From Nocardiopsis coralli (GTDB taxonomy: Bacteria > Actinomycetota > Actinomycetes > Streptosporangiales > Streptosporangiaceae), in the NCBI RefSeq assembly GCF_014892575.1, contig NZ_JADBGI010000003.1, positions 273,915-337,914 of the forward strand: a stretch of DNA of 64,000 nt, in the 5' to 3' direction. Each line of letters opens with the position of its first letter. The stretch's first letter is position 1. A program made the translations under genes and the position numbers. Positions 52,518 through 61,018 of this stretch are shown here, in pieces. The notes below the pieces were generated by a model that did not search any database, was not told the DNA's origin, and worked only from the letters and a program-made list of their open reading frames with translations.

Positions 52518-53377
52518 GGGGCCCGGTCCCCCTCGTGTTCGGCCGGCGCTGCCTCGTCGGCGGCCCGGCCCTTGCGCAGGCGGTACAGGCCCACGCCCAG
52601 GAGCACCAGCGCCGCCGCGGCGACGAGCAGCAGGTCGGCCGCCCCGCCGAGCCGGGAGAGCTGCAGCTGGAGCTGGTGCGCGACCTCCTCACCGGAACCG
52701 ACGAGGGTGGGCAGGGTCGCGGTCCCGTCGTAGAGCAGGAACAGCACGCCGATGCCGACGAACAGCACCCCGGAGATCAGCGACGTCGTGTGCAGGTTCA
52801 GCGGGCCCACGGTGAACGCACGCCCGCGCAGCCAGGGGCGCCGTCCCAGGTCGAAGCGGTCCCACAGCAGGGCGAGGAAGAACAGCGGGAGCGCCATGCC
52901 CAGGGCGTAGAAGGCCAGCAGGAGCCCGCCGCGCACGGTTCCGCCCGTCGCGGCGACGGTCAGGACGGCCCCCAGGATCGGGCCGGAACAGAACCCGGCG
53001 AGCCCGTAGACCGCGCCGAGGCCGAACACGGGCAGGGCCCCGGTGCGTCCGGCCAGGTGCCCCTGGATCCGGGCGAGGGGCCCGGTGTTCACACCCAGGC
53101 CGAGGATGAGCGCGATGCCGAAGGCGATCACGAGCCACCCCGCGACCGCGATGAGCACGTCCCGGTTGCCGTGGAAGAAGCCGCTCACCATCGCCGACCC
53201 GGCGCCCAGGGGCACGAGGGTCGCGCACATGCCCGCGTAGAACACGGCGGTGCGGGCGAGGAGTCCGGCGGTGTCGCGGAAGGCGTAGGCGAAGAAGGAG
53301 GGGAGCAGGAGCGCGCTGCAGGGGCTCAACAGGGCGAGCAGGCCGCCGAGCAGGGCGGCCACGTAACCGACGTCCAC
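52514..53377 (-). CDS. ccdA: CcdA/DsbD-like thiol-disulfide transmembrane protein
   Basis: 287 aa, six or seven helices. The two conserved cysteines of CcdA are present: SPCSALLLP in helix 1 and AGFCSGPILG in helix 4. CcdA proteins carry reducing power from cytoplasmic thioredoxin to extracytoplasmic thiol proteins. GTG start, 3 nt after the stop of the DsbA-like gene. The C-terminal extension includes one more helix and an acidic tail. The partner on the outside is probably the neighbouring DsbA-like protein. Confidence 0.92.
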   Translation of the reverse strand: MDVGYVAALLGGLLALLSPCSALLLPSFFAYAFRDTAGLLARTAVFYAGMCATLVPLGAGSAMVSGFFHGNRDVLIAVAGWLVIAFGIALILGLGVNTGPLARIQGHLAGRTGALPVFGLGAVYGLAGFCSGPILGAVLTVAATGGTVRGGLLLAFYALGMALPLFFLALLWDRFDLGRRPWLRGRAFTVGPLNLHTTSLISGVLFVGIGVLFLLYDGTATLPTLVGSGEEVAHQLQLQLSRLGGAADLLLVAAAALVLLGVGLYRLRKGRAADEAAPAEHEGDRAP

Positions 53378-53380
53378 GGG

Positions 53381-54142
53381 TCAGGCCTCCATTTCCAGGG
53401 CGGTGTCGATCGCGTCGGTGAAGACGTCGAGGGGCTGGGCGCCGAAGACGGGGGTGCCGTTGATGATGAAGGCCGGGGTTCCGCTGACGCCGACCTGCTG
53501 TCCCTCGGCGAAGTCCCCGTCGACGGCCGAGATCAGGTCGTCGTCGGTCAGGTCCTCGGCGAAACGTTCGGGGTCCAGGCCCTGCTCCTCGGCGACCTCG
53601 GTCAGCTGTTCGGTGAGGGTGTCGGGGTCCTGGTCCTTGAAGGTCTCCTGGTCGCCGTAGACCGCGTCGTGGTAGTCCCAGTAGGCGCCCTGTTCCCCGG
53701 CGGCGTGGGCACCGACGGAGAGCAGGTGGGAGCTCTCGCCCATGTAGGGGAACTCGCGCCACTCGATGCGCAGGTCGCCGCTCTCGACGTAGCGTTCGAC
53801 CAGTTCGGGCTGGACGTCCTGGACCCATGTCGCGCAGTAGGGGCACTGGTAGTCGGAGTAGCCGATGAGCACCACGGGGGCGTCCTCCTCGCCGAGCGCG
53901 GCCGGGTCCTCGCCGTCGCGCCGGGCGATCATCTCGCCGAAGTTCCGGGCCTCCTCGTAGGCCTGGTCGTCCTGCTGGGCGCCGGTCGGAGGGGCGGCCG
54001 AACCGTCGCCGGTGGTGGTGTCCCGGTCGGCCGCCCACGCGGCCAGGCCGATGACCACGACCACGACGAGGACGGCGCTCGCCAACAGGGGCCACAGGGC
54101 TCCGGAGCTCTGTGCCGTGCCCTGCTTCTTCTGCTGGGCCAT
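53381..54142 (-). CDS. DsbA-like membrane-tethered thiol oxidoreductase
   Basis: 253 aa. One N-terminal membrane helix (LWPLLASAVLVVVVVIGLAA), an acidic linker, then a thioredoxin/DsbA fold with CPYC (about residue 109) and cis-Pro loop VSGTPAFIINGTPVFG. DsbA_FrnE/Thioredoxin_4 group; forms or isomerises disulfides outside the membrane, and pairs with CcdA here. First gene of the five-gene run. ATG at 54142 with GGAAGG 8 nt upstream. The tandem operator at 54179-54215 lies directly upstream. Confidence 0.93.
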   Translation of the reverse strand: MAQQKKQGTAQSSGALWPLLASAVLVVVVVIGLAAWAADRDTTTGDGSAAPPTGAQQDDQAYEEARNFGEMIARRDGEDPAALGEEDAPVVLIGYSDYQCPYCATWVQDVQPELVERYVESGDLRIEWREFPYMGESSHLLSVGAHAAGEQGAYWDYHDAVYGDQETFKDQDPDTLTEQLTEVAEEQGLDPERFAEDLTDDDLISAVDGDFAEGQQVGVSGTPAFIINGTPVFGAQPLDVFTDAIDTALEMEA

Positions 54143-54178
54143 GCGTCGGACCTTCCGTGACGGGACTGGGCATCCTTC

Positions 54179-54215
54179 TTCTATCCTCGATAGAACTTCC
54201 TCTATGCTACATAGA
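54179..54215. promoter_or_regulatory. tandem palindromic operators between the DsbA operon and the CxxC membrane gene
   Basis: TTCTATC-CTC-GATAGAA (54179-54195, perfect 7-3-7) and TCTATG-CTA-CATAGA (54201-54215, perfect 6-3-6). Both fit TCTATnnnnnATAGA and their centres are 21 bp apart, two helical turns, so two dimers would bind the same face. The block is A+T-rich and sits in the 144-bp divergent promoter. The regulator is not certain: BlaI of this operon is the only nearby candidate; an ArsR-type protein elsewhere is another. Confidence 0.75.
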
Positions 54216-54286
54216 AGAACGGGGCCCCGGGCACCGGGACACACAGGTGTCCGGGTCGGGCGAAACGAGGAGAGGACCGGGCGACG

Positions 54287-54760
54287 ATGCGGATGTGGAC
54301 GGTGCGGCAGTGGACGGCCGCTGCGCTGGGGACGGCGGGCGCCCTACTCCTGCTGGGGATCCCGTCGGTGCTGCTGCCCAACGAACTGTTCGTCCGGGAG
54401 ATCGAGGCGGCCTGGTGGACCTACCCGGTGTGGGTGGCCACCGCCGTCCTCTGCGGCCTGCTCCTGGCCACCTACACGCGCCCCGGCGGCGGCCGGGACG
54501 AAGGCGGCACGGAGGCGGACGAGGACCGCTCGACACCGCGGCGGAGCCTGGCCGGGGGCCTGCTCACCTGGTTCGCGATCGGCTGCCCCACCTGCAACAC
54601 GCTCGTACTGATGGCCCTGGGGACCTCCGGGGCGCTGAGCTGGTTCGCGCCCGTGCAGCCCGTGCTCGCGGTGGCCGGCCTCGCGTTCCTGGCGTTCGCA
54701 CTGCGCGCCCGCCTGCGGGCAGCCGCCGTGTGTCGCGCCGACACCGCCCCCGCGGCCTGA
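54287..54760 (+). CDS. membrane protein with in-membrane CPTC motif
   Basis: 157 aa, four hydrophobic helices (LGTAGALLLLGIPSVLL; VWVATAVLCGLLLATY; LLTWFAIGCPTCNTLVLMAL; VLAVAGLAFLAFALRARL). The helix-3 CPTC pair suggests a thiol-redox or metal-transfer role like the CcdA or MerT-type CxxC proteins. It diverges from the DsbA-CcdA operon across the tandem operator, and is followed by the flavin monooxygenase at 54847. No firm family. ATG at 54287, with another ATG two codons later. Confidence 0.75.
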   Translation: MRMWTVRQWTAAALGTAGALLLLGIPSVLLPNELFVREIEAAWWTYPVWVATAVLCGLLLATYTRPGGGRDEGGTEADEDRSTPRRSLAGGLLTWFAIGCPTCNTLVLMALGTSGALSWFAPVQPVLAVAGLAFLAFALRARLRAAAVCRADTAPAA

Positions 54761-54846
54761 CGGCGCCCCCGCGCGTGCCCCCGGGATGCGCGCGTGGCGC
54801 CGCTGCGTTGGCACGGGGGACGGGCCGAGCGGACGGAGGAGAGCAC

Positions 54847-55944
54847 ATGGGCACCGGGGGGCGCGGGGCGGTCACCGACGTCGACGTGGCGGTCGTGGGC
54901 GGCGGACAGGCGGGGATCGCCACGGGGTACTTCCTGCGGCGGGCCGGCGCCGACTTCGTGGTCCTCGACGACCGTGCCACCCCCGGCGGGGCCTGGACCG
55001 AGTACTGGGACTCCCTGCGCCTGTTCTCCCCCGCCGGGCACAGCATGCTCCCGGGGTGGTGGATGCCGCCCGAGGAGGGACACGAGTACCCGAGCGCGCA
55101 CCACGTCGTGTGGTACCTGACCGAGTACGAGCGCCGGTACCGGCTCCCGGTGCACCGGCCGGTCACCGTGGAACGCGTCGAGCGGGAGAACGGGCACGAC
55201 CTCCCCGGAGGACGCCTGCGGGTGGTCACCGACCGGGGCACCTGGCGGGCGCGGCACGTGATCAGCGCGACCGGCAACTGGTCCGCACCGCACCTGCCGA
55301 GCATCCCCGGGCGGGAGGTCTTCGCCGGGCGGGAGCTGCACACGGTCGACTACCGGGGCCCGGACGACTTCGCGGGACAGAGGGTGGTGGTCGTCGGCGG
55401 CGGCAACTCCGCCGCGCAGATCATCGCCGAGCTCTCCCTGGTCGCCGACACCACCTGGGTCGCCGCCCGCCCGCCGCGTTTCATGCCCGACGACGTGGAC
55501 GCCCGCGCCCTGTTCGACCTGGCGACCCGGCGCGGCCGCGGCGAGGAGGGCCCCGGTGTGGGCGACCTCGGCGACATCGTCGTGGTGCCGAGCGTGCGGG
55601 AGGCGCGCGAGCGGGGAGCGCTCAAGGCCGAGCCGATGATCGAACGCCTCACCCCCGGCGGGGTGGCGTGGCCCGACGGGAGCACCCTGGAGGCCGACGC
55701 CGTTCTGTGGTGCACCGGGTTCCGTCCCGCGCTCGGCCACCTCGTCCCGCTCGGGGTCGACGACGGACACGGGCGGGTCCGGGTCGGCGCGGACAACCGT
55801 GCAGTGGCCGAACCGCGACTGTCCATGGTCGGCTACGGGGACTGGACCGGCTTCGCCTCCGCCACGATCATCGGCGCCGGACGCACCGCCAAGAGCACCG
55901 TCGCCGCCGTCACCGAGGCGCTCGAACGGGAGGGCCGGGTGTGA
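54847..55944 (+). CDS. FAD-dependent monooxygenase, ArsO-like
   Basis: 365 aa. Two Rossmann loops: VAVVGGGQAGIATGYFLRR (FAD) and VVVVGGGNSAAQIIAEL (NADPH). Between them are GGAWTEYWDSLRLFSPAGHS and LPGWWMPPEEGHEYP, the pattern of the ArsO family of flavin monooxygenases, often found in arsenic-resistance loci, and of related FMOs. No arsR, acr3 or arsenate reductase genes are in the window, so the arsenic link is tentative. ATG at 54847 with GGAGGAG 5 nt upstream. Likely co-transcribed with the CPTC membrane gene 86 bp upstream. Confidence 0.85.
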   Translation: MGTGGRGAVTDVDVAVVGGGQAGIATGYFLRRAGADFVVLDDRATPGGAWTEYWDSLRLFSPAGHSMLPGWWMPPEEGHEYPSAHHVVWYLTEYERRYRLPVHRPVTVERVERENGHDLPGGRLRVVTDRGTWRARHVISATGNWSAPHLPSIPGREVFAGRELHTVDYRGPDDFAGQRVVVVGGGNSAAQIIAELSLVADTTWVAARPPRFMPDDVDARALFDLATRRGRGEEGPGVGDLGDIVVVPSVREARERGALKAEPMIERLTPGGVAWPDGSTLEADAVLWCTGFRPALGHLVPLGVDDGHGRVRVGADNRAVAEPRLSMVGYGDWTGFASATIIGAGRTAKSTVAAVTEALEREGRV

Positions 55945-56057
55945 AGGCAGGGAGCGCCCCGCTGTTCCCGGTCGGCGGCTCAGCAGACGGTGTGGCGCTG
56001 GGGTAGAGTTGTCCCGGCTGACACACGACGGCCCGGTTCGTCGTGCGCCTGCAGCAC

Positions 56058-56130
56058 GGGGCCTTAGCTCAATTGGCAGAGCAGCGGACTTTTAATCCGC
56101 GGGTTCGGGGTTCGATCCCCCGGGGCCCTA
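56058..56130 (+). tRNA. tRNA-Lys(TTT)
   Basis: Acceptor GGGGCCT/GGGCCCT (first pair G-U), anticodon arm GCGGA-CTTTTAA-TCCGC giving TTT, T-loop TTCGATC, discriminator A, with CCA encoded directly after (56131-56133). A TAGAGT near 56003 may be the -10 box. The surrounding 355 bp between the monooxygenase and the next gene hold only this gene and its terminator. Confidence 0.97.
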
Positions 56131-56141
56131 CCACCATCCAC

Positions 56142-56171
56142 CTGGCGTTTCTCCCACGGGAGGGGCGCCAG
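56142..56171 (+). terminator. terminator of tRNA-Lys
   Basis: CTGGCG (56142-56147) pairs with CGCCAG (56166-56171) around an inner stem CTCCC-AC-GGGAG. It starts 9 bp after the encoded CCA. Confidence 0.75.
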
Positions 56172-56299
56172 TGCGTGTTTCGGACACCTCTTGACCGGTT
56201 GCGGTCAGGCGCGGCCACACCCGGCCAGGCCCCCTGTACTCCGGGGTCCCCTCGCTTAACGTCACCGTTGGACCGCTGGGGCCGGCGACGGGGGGAAAC

Positions 56300-57025
56300 A
56301 TGGCTCAGTACGCTCCGTATCCACACCAACCACAGCCATCCGTCCGACCGCGCCGCGCCTGGTACTGGGTGGGTGCGGCCCTCATCGCGCTCGGGGTGCT
56401 CGGCGGGGCCGGCAGTTGCGGCGTGGGCATGATGAGCGCGCTCGGCCTGCCCGAGTTCACCGAGGAGTTCTCCGCGGGCGAGCGGGTCGAGTGGGAGGTT
56501 CCGGAGGTCGACGACGAGGACCGCGCCTGGGTCGTCTACGTCGACCGGGAACAGGTTCCCGCGTCCGCCGTCGACTGCGAGGTCGAGGGCCCGGGCAGCT
56601 CCCCCGCGCTGGGGCAGTCCACCTTCGAGCACTACTACGGGGTCGGCGACGTGTACTGGGAGCGCCACGGCGTGGTCCGCACGAGCGAACCCGGCACGTA
56701 CGCCATCACCTGCGACAGCGACCCCGATCTCACGTTCGCGCTCGCCCACGGCGACAGCGACGCGGGCGCGACCAAGGGGCTGCTGGGGATGATGGGCACC
56801 ACCTTCGCGGTCTTCGCCGTCGGGGTCCTCGGCGGGATGGTCGTCCTGATCGTGACGCTCGTGCGCCGGAGGCAGGCGCTGAGCAGGTTCCAGCCGCCGG
56901 CCGGGCCGCCACCCGGGCCGCCCGGGGCACCTCCCGGACCACCGCCCGGTGGAACTTCCGGCCCGCCGCCCTGGGGCCCGCCAGGACCGCCGCCCGGGCC
57001 GCCACCCGGGGGTCCGCCGCGCTGA
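56300..57025 (+). CDS. membrane protein with proline-rich cytoplasmic tail
   Basis: 241 aa. Basic/Pro start, membrane helix at about 20-45 (YWVGAALIALGVLGGAGSCG), a 110-residue external beta-like domain with one conserved-looking Cys pair (VDCEVEG; YAITCDSDPD), a second helix at about 160-185 (GTTFAVFAVGVLGGMVVLIV) and a tail of Pro-Pro-Gly repeats. The C-terminal tail could bind SH3-like or cell-division proteins; this is speculation. Such small two-helix proteins are common in Nocardiopsis. GGGGGG precedes the ATG. Confidence 0.8.
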   Translation: MAQYAPYPHQPQPSVRPRRAWYWVGAALIALGVLGGAGSCGVGMMSALGLPEFTEEFSAGERVEWEVPEVDDEDRAWVVYVDREQVPASAVDCEVEGPGSSPALGQSTFEHYYGVGDVYWERHGVVRTSEPGTYAITCDSDPDLTFALAHGDSDAGATKGLLGMMGTTFAVFAVGVLGGMVVLIVTLVRRRQALSRFQPPAGPPPGPPGAPPGPPPGGTSGPPPWGPPGPPPGPPPGGPPR

Positions 57026-57222
57026 GTTCCCGGTGGCCGCACGCTCGCAGACACGGCACGAAGCACGCACTCCCGGCGTGTCGCTCTTCTCCGGAGCGTC
57101 CGGAACAGAGCGAACAAACCAGGCGACCACCCGGCTCCGACCTCCTACGATGCTGCATGGCCGTGTCTTGCGCGGCCGACCGTCCCCGGCCGGGGGCGGG
57201 GCACCCCTGCGAGGAGGAACCC

Positions 57223-58227
57223 ATGGTCCCGGACGAGGTCACCACCGCGATCGGCGAGCACTACGAGCTGCAGGGGCTGGAGCTCACCCCCATCGACGGC
57301 GGCGCGGACCTGGCGGCCTCCCTGTGGAAAGCGGTGGACGCCCGGGGCCGGCGGTTCGCGGTCAAGTGGAGCAGCAGCGGCTCCCCCGCGGGGATGGTGC
57401 TGCCCGCCGCCCTCGACGCGATCCGGGCCGGCAGTGCCCCCGCGCCCGTGCCCACCCGCGGCCGGTCGCTGTGGGTCGACGTCGGCGACGCACGCCTGTC
57501 GGTCACACGCTGGGTCGACGGCGGCAGCGGCTGGGACACACCCCTGGGACGCCCGGGGTGGTACGCGTTCGGGCAGCTGCTGTCGGCGCTGCACTCGCTT
57601 CCCGTTGTGGGCCAGGTGAGCAAGCAGGTACCGCGGGAGGACTTCGACCCGAGCCGCTGGGCCGACTACTTCGAGAAGATCGACGCCGAACTCGACGGGG
57701 CCCCCGACTCGGGCATCACCGCGCGCCTGGCCGAACAGTGGCACGCCCGCCGCCCCGCGCTCCGTGAGGTGCACCGGCGCACGCTCGACCTCGGCGCCCG
57801 GCTGCGCACCCGAGCCGACCTGCCCCGTTCCGTGCCGTGCCACGCGGACCCGCACCTCGGCAACATCGTGGTGTCCGAGGACGGTCGCCCGGTGCTGCTG
57901 GACTTCGACGACGCCGTGCTCGCGCCGGCCGAGCGCGACCTCATGTTCGTGCTCGGCGGCGGGGTGCTGGCGGACGTGCCCGTGACCGGGCGGCAGCAAG
58001 CCTGGTTCCTGGAGGGATACGGGGCGTACTCGATCGGCCCGGACCTCCTGACCTACTACCGGGGTCTGCGGGTCCTGGAGGACGCCTCGGAGCTGGCCGG
58101 GGTGGTGCTCGACCCGGCGCTCTCGGACCGCGAGCGGCGTGAGGCGCTGGGGCACGTCGAGGGGCTGTTCTCCGAGACCGGGCTGTTGGCGCAGGCCCGG
58201 TCGGGCGGGCGCGGACACCGACCATGA
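57223..58227 (+). CDS. APH-fold phosphotransferase (kinase-like)
   Basis: 334 aa. Aminoglycoside-phosphotransferase/choline-kinase fold: RRFAVKWSS (ATP-binding Lys), catalytic loop CHADPHLGNIVV (HxDxxxxN) and metal motif LLDFDDA. Closest in layout to APH(9)-type spectinomycin kinases and to many uncharacterised actinomycete members, so resistance function cannot be claimed. ATG at 57223 with GAGGAGG 5 nt upstream. The stop codon falls in the CRP-like palindrome. Confidence 0.88.
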   Translation: MVPDEVTTAIGEHYELQGLELTPIDGGADLAASLWKAVDARGRRFAVKWSSSGSPAGMVLPAALDAIRAGSAPAPVPTRGRSLWVDVGDARLSVTRWVDGGSGWDTPLGRPGWYAFGQLLSALHSLPVVGQVSKQVPREDFDPSRWADYFEKIDAELDGAPDSGITARLAEQWHARRPALREVHRRTLDLGARLRTRADLPRSVPCHADPHLGNIVVSEDGRPVLLDFDDAVLAPAERDLMFVLGGGVLADVPVTGRQQAWFLEGYGAYSIGPDLLTYYRGLRVLEDASELAGVVLDPALSDRERREALGHVEGLFSETGLLAQARSGGRGHRP

Positions 58228-58246
58228 TGTGATGCAGGCCACATCA
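58225..58246. promoter_or_regulatory. CRP-like 22-bp palindrome upstream of the S9 peptidase
   Basis: TGATGTG (58225-58231) and CACATCA (58240-58246) are perfect inverted repeats 8 bp apart, so the core TGTG-N8-CACA has the spacing of CRP/GlxR sites. It lies 79 bp upstream of the peptidase start and overlaps the stop of the APH-fold gene. Confidence 0.5.
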
Positions 58247-58253
58247 AGCCCGT

Positions 58254-58275
58254 CTTGAGTGTGCCGTAACGGCAC
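58254..58275 (+). promoter_or_regulatory. possible -35 element and perfect 15-bp palindrome
   Basis: TTGAGT (about 58255-58260) could be a -35 box. It is followed directly by GTGCCGT-A-ACGGCAC (58261-58275), a perfect palindrome 50 bp before the peptidase start, a likely operator for an unknown regulator. Confidence 0.5.
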
Positions 58276-58324
58276 GGTCTTTCCTGGTTCCCGAGACACC
58301 GAAGCGGACCAGGAAAGGACGGCC

Positions 58325-60214
58325 ATGGCACTCCCACCACTGCTCCCCGTCGAGGAGATCTACGGCTCACCCGAACGGGCCGGCGCCTCCATCTCCCCCG
58401 ACGGCACCCGGATCGCCTTCCTGGCACCGTGGAAGAACCGGCTCAACGTCTGGGTCGAGAACCTCGACGGCCCCGCCGACACCCGGTGCGTGACCGCGGA
58501 CGAGACCCGCAGCGTCACGCTCTTCGAATGGACCGACGATCCGCGCCGGCTGCTCTACCTGCAGGACGACGGCGGCGACGAGAACTGGCACCTGTTCCGG
58601 GTCGACCTGGACGACCCCGGGTCCGAGCCGGTCGACCTCACCCCGTTCCCCGGCGCCCGCGTCCTCGGCCTCGACCAGCCGGGGCGGCGCCCGGGAACGG
58701 CGCTCCTGCACCTCAACGCCCGCGACGCCGCCGAGTTCGACCTCCACGAGCTCGACCTGGCCACCGGAGAGCTCACCCTCCTGGCCCGCAACCCCGGCGA
58801 CAGCACGTGCGGCTTCCTCCTCGGCGCGGACGGTGTGTACACGAACACCACCACCCGCGAGGGCGTCATCGAGCTGTCGCGCCTGGACCCGTCCACGGGC
58901 CGCCGGACGCCGATCACCACCATCGACGGGGCCGACCACCCCGTGGGTGTGCACCCGTTCGAGAGCACCCCGGACGGCACCGGCGCCCTGATCGGCTCCC
59001 ACCACGGCAGCGACCGCCTCCGACTGGCCCGCGTCGACCTGGCCACCGGCGAGGAGACCGAGGTCGACAGCCACCCGACCCTCGACCTCGACTCCAGGTC
59101 CCTGGTCTTCCCCTCCCTGCCCCCGACCCTGATCCGGGACCGGAACAAGAAGCTGCTCGGGGTGCGCTACCTGGGCGAACGCCAGGTGATCCACGCCCTC
59201 GACCCGCACTTCGCCGAGGTCCTGGGACGCCTCGAAGGGCTGTCCGACGGTGACCTCGCCTCGGTCTCGACCGACAGCCACGGCAGGCGCTGGGTGGTCT
59301 CCTTCACCCACGACCGCGACCCGGGTGCCACGTGGTTCTACGACCACTCGACCGGCGAGAGCCGCCTGCTGTTCCGGCCCTACCCGCACCTGGACCCCGA
59401 CGCGCTGGCCCCGATGCGGCCGGTCACCATCACCGCGCGCGACGGGCTGAAGCTGCCGTCGTACCTGACCCTGCCGGTGGGCATCGAGCCCTCGGACCTG
59501 CCGCTGGTGCTGACGGTGCACGGCGGACCCTGGACCCGGGACTCCTGGGGCTTCAACAAGAACGCACAGTTGATGGCCAACCGCGGTTACGCCGTGCTGC
59601 AGGTCAACTTCCGCGGGTCCACCGGCTTCGGCAAGGCCCACATGAAGGCCGCGATCGGGGAGTACGCCGGGGCGATGCACGACGACCTGATCGACGCCGT
59701 CGACTGGGCCGTGTCCCGGGGGTACGCCGATCCGGACCGGGTGGCGATCGTCGGCGGTTCCTACGGGGGTTACGCCGCGCTGGTCGGCGCGGCCTTCACC
59801 CCGGACCGCTTCGCCGCCGCGGTCGACGTCGTCGGCATCTCCGACCTGGCCCGTTACATGCGGGAACAACCGTCCTTCGTGCGGCCGGGGCTGGCCAACA
59901 ACTGGTTCCGCTACGTCGGCGACCCGGACGACCCCGCGCAGGAGGCCGACATCCGCGCCCGGTCCCCGATCCACCGCATCGACCGGATCCGCACCCCTCT
60001 GCTGGTGGTGCAGGGCGCCAACGACTCCCGCGTCCCCCGAGCCGAGTCCGACCGGATCGTCCAGGGCCTGCGGGACCGCGGCGTCACCACCGAGTACCTG
60101 GTCTTCGACGACGAGGGCCACGACATCGTCAACCCCGAGAACCTGCTCGCCACCTTCGGGGCCACCGAACGGTTCCTCGCCGAACACCTGGGAGGACGCA
60201 GTGACAACCACTGA
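58325..60214 (+). CDS. S9-family serine peptidase (acylaminoacyl/prolyl oligopeptidase type)
   Basis: 629 aa. The first 360 residues form a beta-propeller (for example SPDGTRIAFLAPWKNRLNVW). The C-terminal alpha/beta-hydrolase domain holds the triad: Ser in IVGGSYGGYAALVGAAF, Asp in GANDSRVPRAESD, His in DEGHDIVNPEN. No signal peptide, so cytosolic. It would cleave short peptides. The ATG at 58325 has AGGAAAGGA upstream. A CRP-like site and a 15-bp palindrome lie in the leader. Confidence 0.94.
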   Translation: MALPPLLPVEEIYGSPERAGASISPDGTRIAFLAPWKNRLNVWVENLDGPADTRCVTADETRSVTLFEWTDDPRRLLYLQDDGGDENWHLFRVDLDDPGSEPVDLTPFPGARVLGLDQPGRRPGTALLHLNARDAAEFDLHELDLATGELTLLARNPGDSTCGFLLGADGVYTNTTTREGVIELSRLDPSTGRRTPITTIDGADHPVGVHPFESTPDGTGALIGSHHGSDRLRLARVDLATGEETEVDSHPTLDLDSRSLVFPSLPPTLIRDRNKKLLGVRYLGERQVIHALDPHFAEVLGRLEGLSDGDLASVSTDSHGRRWVVSFTHDRDPGATWFYDHSTGESRLLFRPYPHLDPDALAPMRPVTITARDGLKLPSYLTLPVGIEPSDLPLVLTVHGGPWTRDSWGFNKNAQLMANRGYAVLQVNFRGSTGFGKAHMKAAIGEYAGAMHDDLIDAVDWAVSRGYADPDRVAIVGGSYGGYAALVGAAFTPDRFAAAVDVVGISDLARYMREQPSFVRPGLANNWFRYVGDPDDPAQEADIRARSPIHRIDRIRTPLLVVQGANDSRVPRAESDRIVQGLRDRGVTTEYLVFDDEGHDIVNPENLLATFGATERFLAEHLGGRSDNH

Positions 60215-60263
60215 GCGCCGACACCCGGATCACCTCACCGCGCACGACCCCCAGGAGGAGAAC

Positions 60264-60950
60264 ATGACCGTGCAGGACCGTGCAGAGACCCCGGATCACG
60301 ACGGCCCCCGGACCGAGGAGCCAGTCGACCTCAAGCAGGCCATGATCGACGGCGCCGGCGGCCCGCGCGGGATGGTGTACTCCACGATCCCCGTCGTGGG
60401 CTTCGCGGCCGCCGTGCCCTTCGTCGCCCTGTCGGTGGCGATCGGTGTCGCGATCGCGGCCGCCCTGGCGCTGGGGGTCTTCCGCATGTGGCGCGGGGAG
60501 CAGTTCATGTCCGCGATGGGAGGCGTGTTCGGTGTCGCTGTCGCCGGGGGCGTCTCGGCGTGGACCGGATCGGCCAACGACTTCTTCCTCATCGGGATCT
60601 GGGCCTCGTTCGTCGGCGCCGTCGTCACGCTGGTGTCGCTGGTCGTGCGCAGGCCGCTGACCGGGATGATCTGGAACTCGGTGCACGGCGGCAACCGTCC
60701 CTGGCGCGAGGACCGGCCTTCTCTGACCGGGCACGACCTCGCCACGTTCGCCCTCCTGGTGATGTTCGCCGGCAGGTTCGTCGTGCGGCAGTGGCTGTAC
60801 CTGGCCGACTCCACCACCGGACTGGCGATCGCCGACACCGTGACCGGTTTCCCGCTGACGGCGCTGGCCGCGGTCGTGGTGGTCTGGGCGTTCCGGCGCT
60901 CCACCAAGCGCCTGATCAAGGACCCCGGGGCCCCGCAGGAAGGGGCCTGA
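60264..60950 (+). CDS. DUF3159 family membrane protein
   Basis: 228 aa. Five or six helices after a charged start: GGPRGMVYSTIPVVGFAAAV, PFVALSVAIGVAIAAALALG, AMGGVFGVAVAGGVSAW, ASFVGAVVTLVSLVVRRPLT. RGMVYSTIPV and RRPLTGMIW are marks of DUF3159, an uncharacterised actinobacterial family. ATG at 60264 with AGGAGGAG upstream; a GTG at 60201 would overlap the peptidase stop. Probably co-transcribed with it. Confidence 0.88.
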   Translation: MTVQDRAETPDHDGPRTEEPVDLKQAMIDGAGGPRGMVYSTIPVVGFAAAVPFVALSVAIGVAIAAALALGVFRMWRGEQFMSAMGGVFGVAVAGGVSAWTGSANDFFLIGIWASFVGAVVTLVSLVVRRPLTGMIWNSVHGGNRPWREDRPSLTGHDLATFALLVMFAGRFVVRQWLYLADSTTGLAIADTVTGFPLTALAAVVVVWAFRRSTKRLIKDPGAPQEGA

Positions 60951-61018
60951 TCCCCGGTGGGGTTTACTCCGGTACGGGACGGGCACCGCTCGACGGATCG
61001 AGCCGAGGAGGAGCGCAC

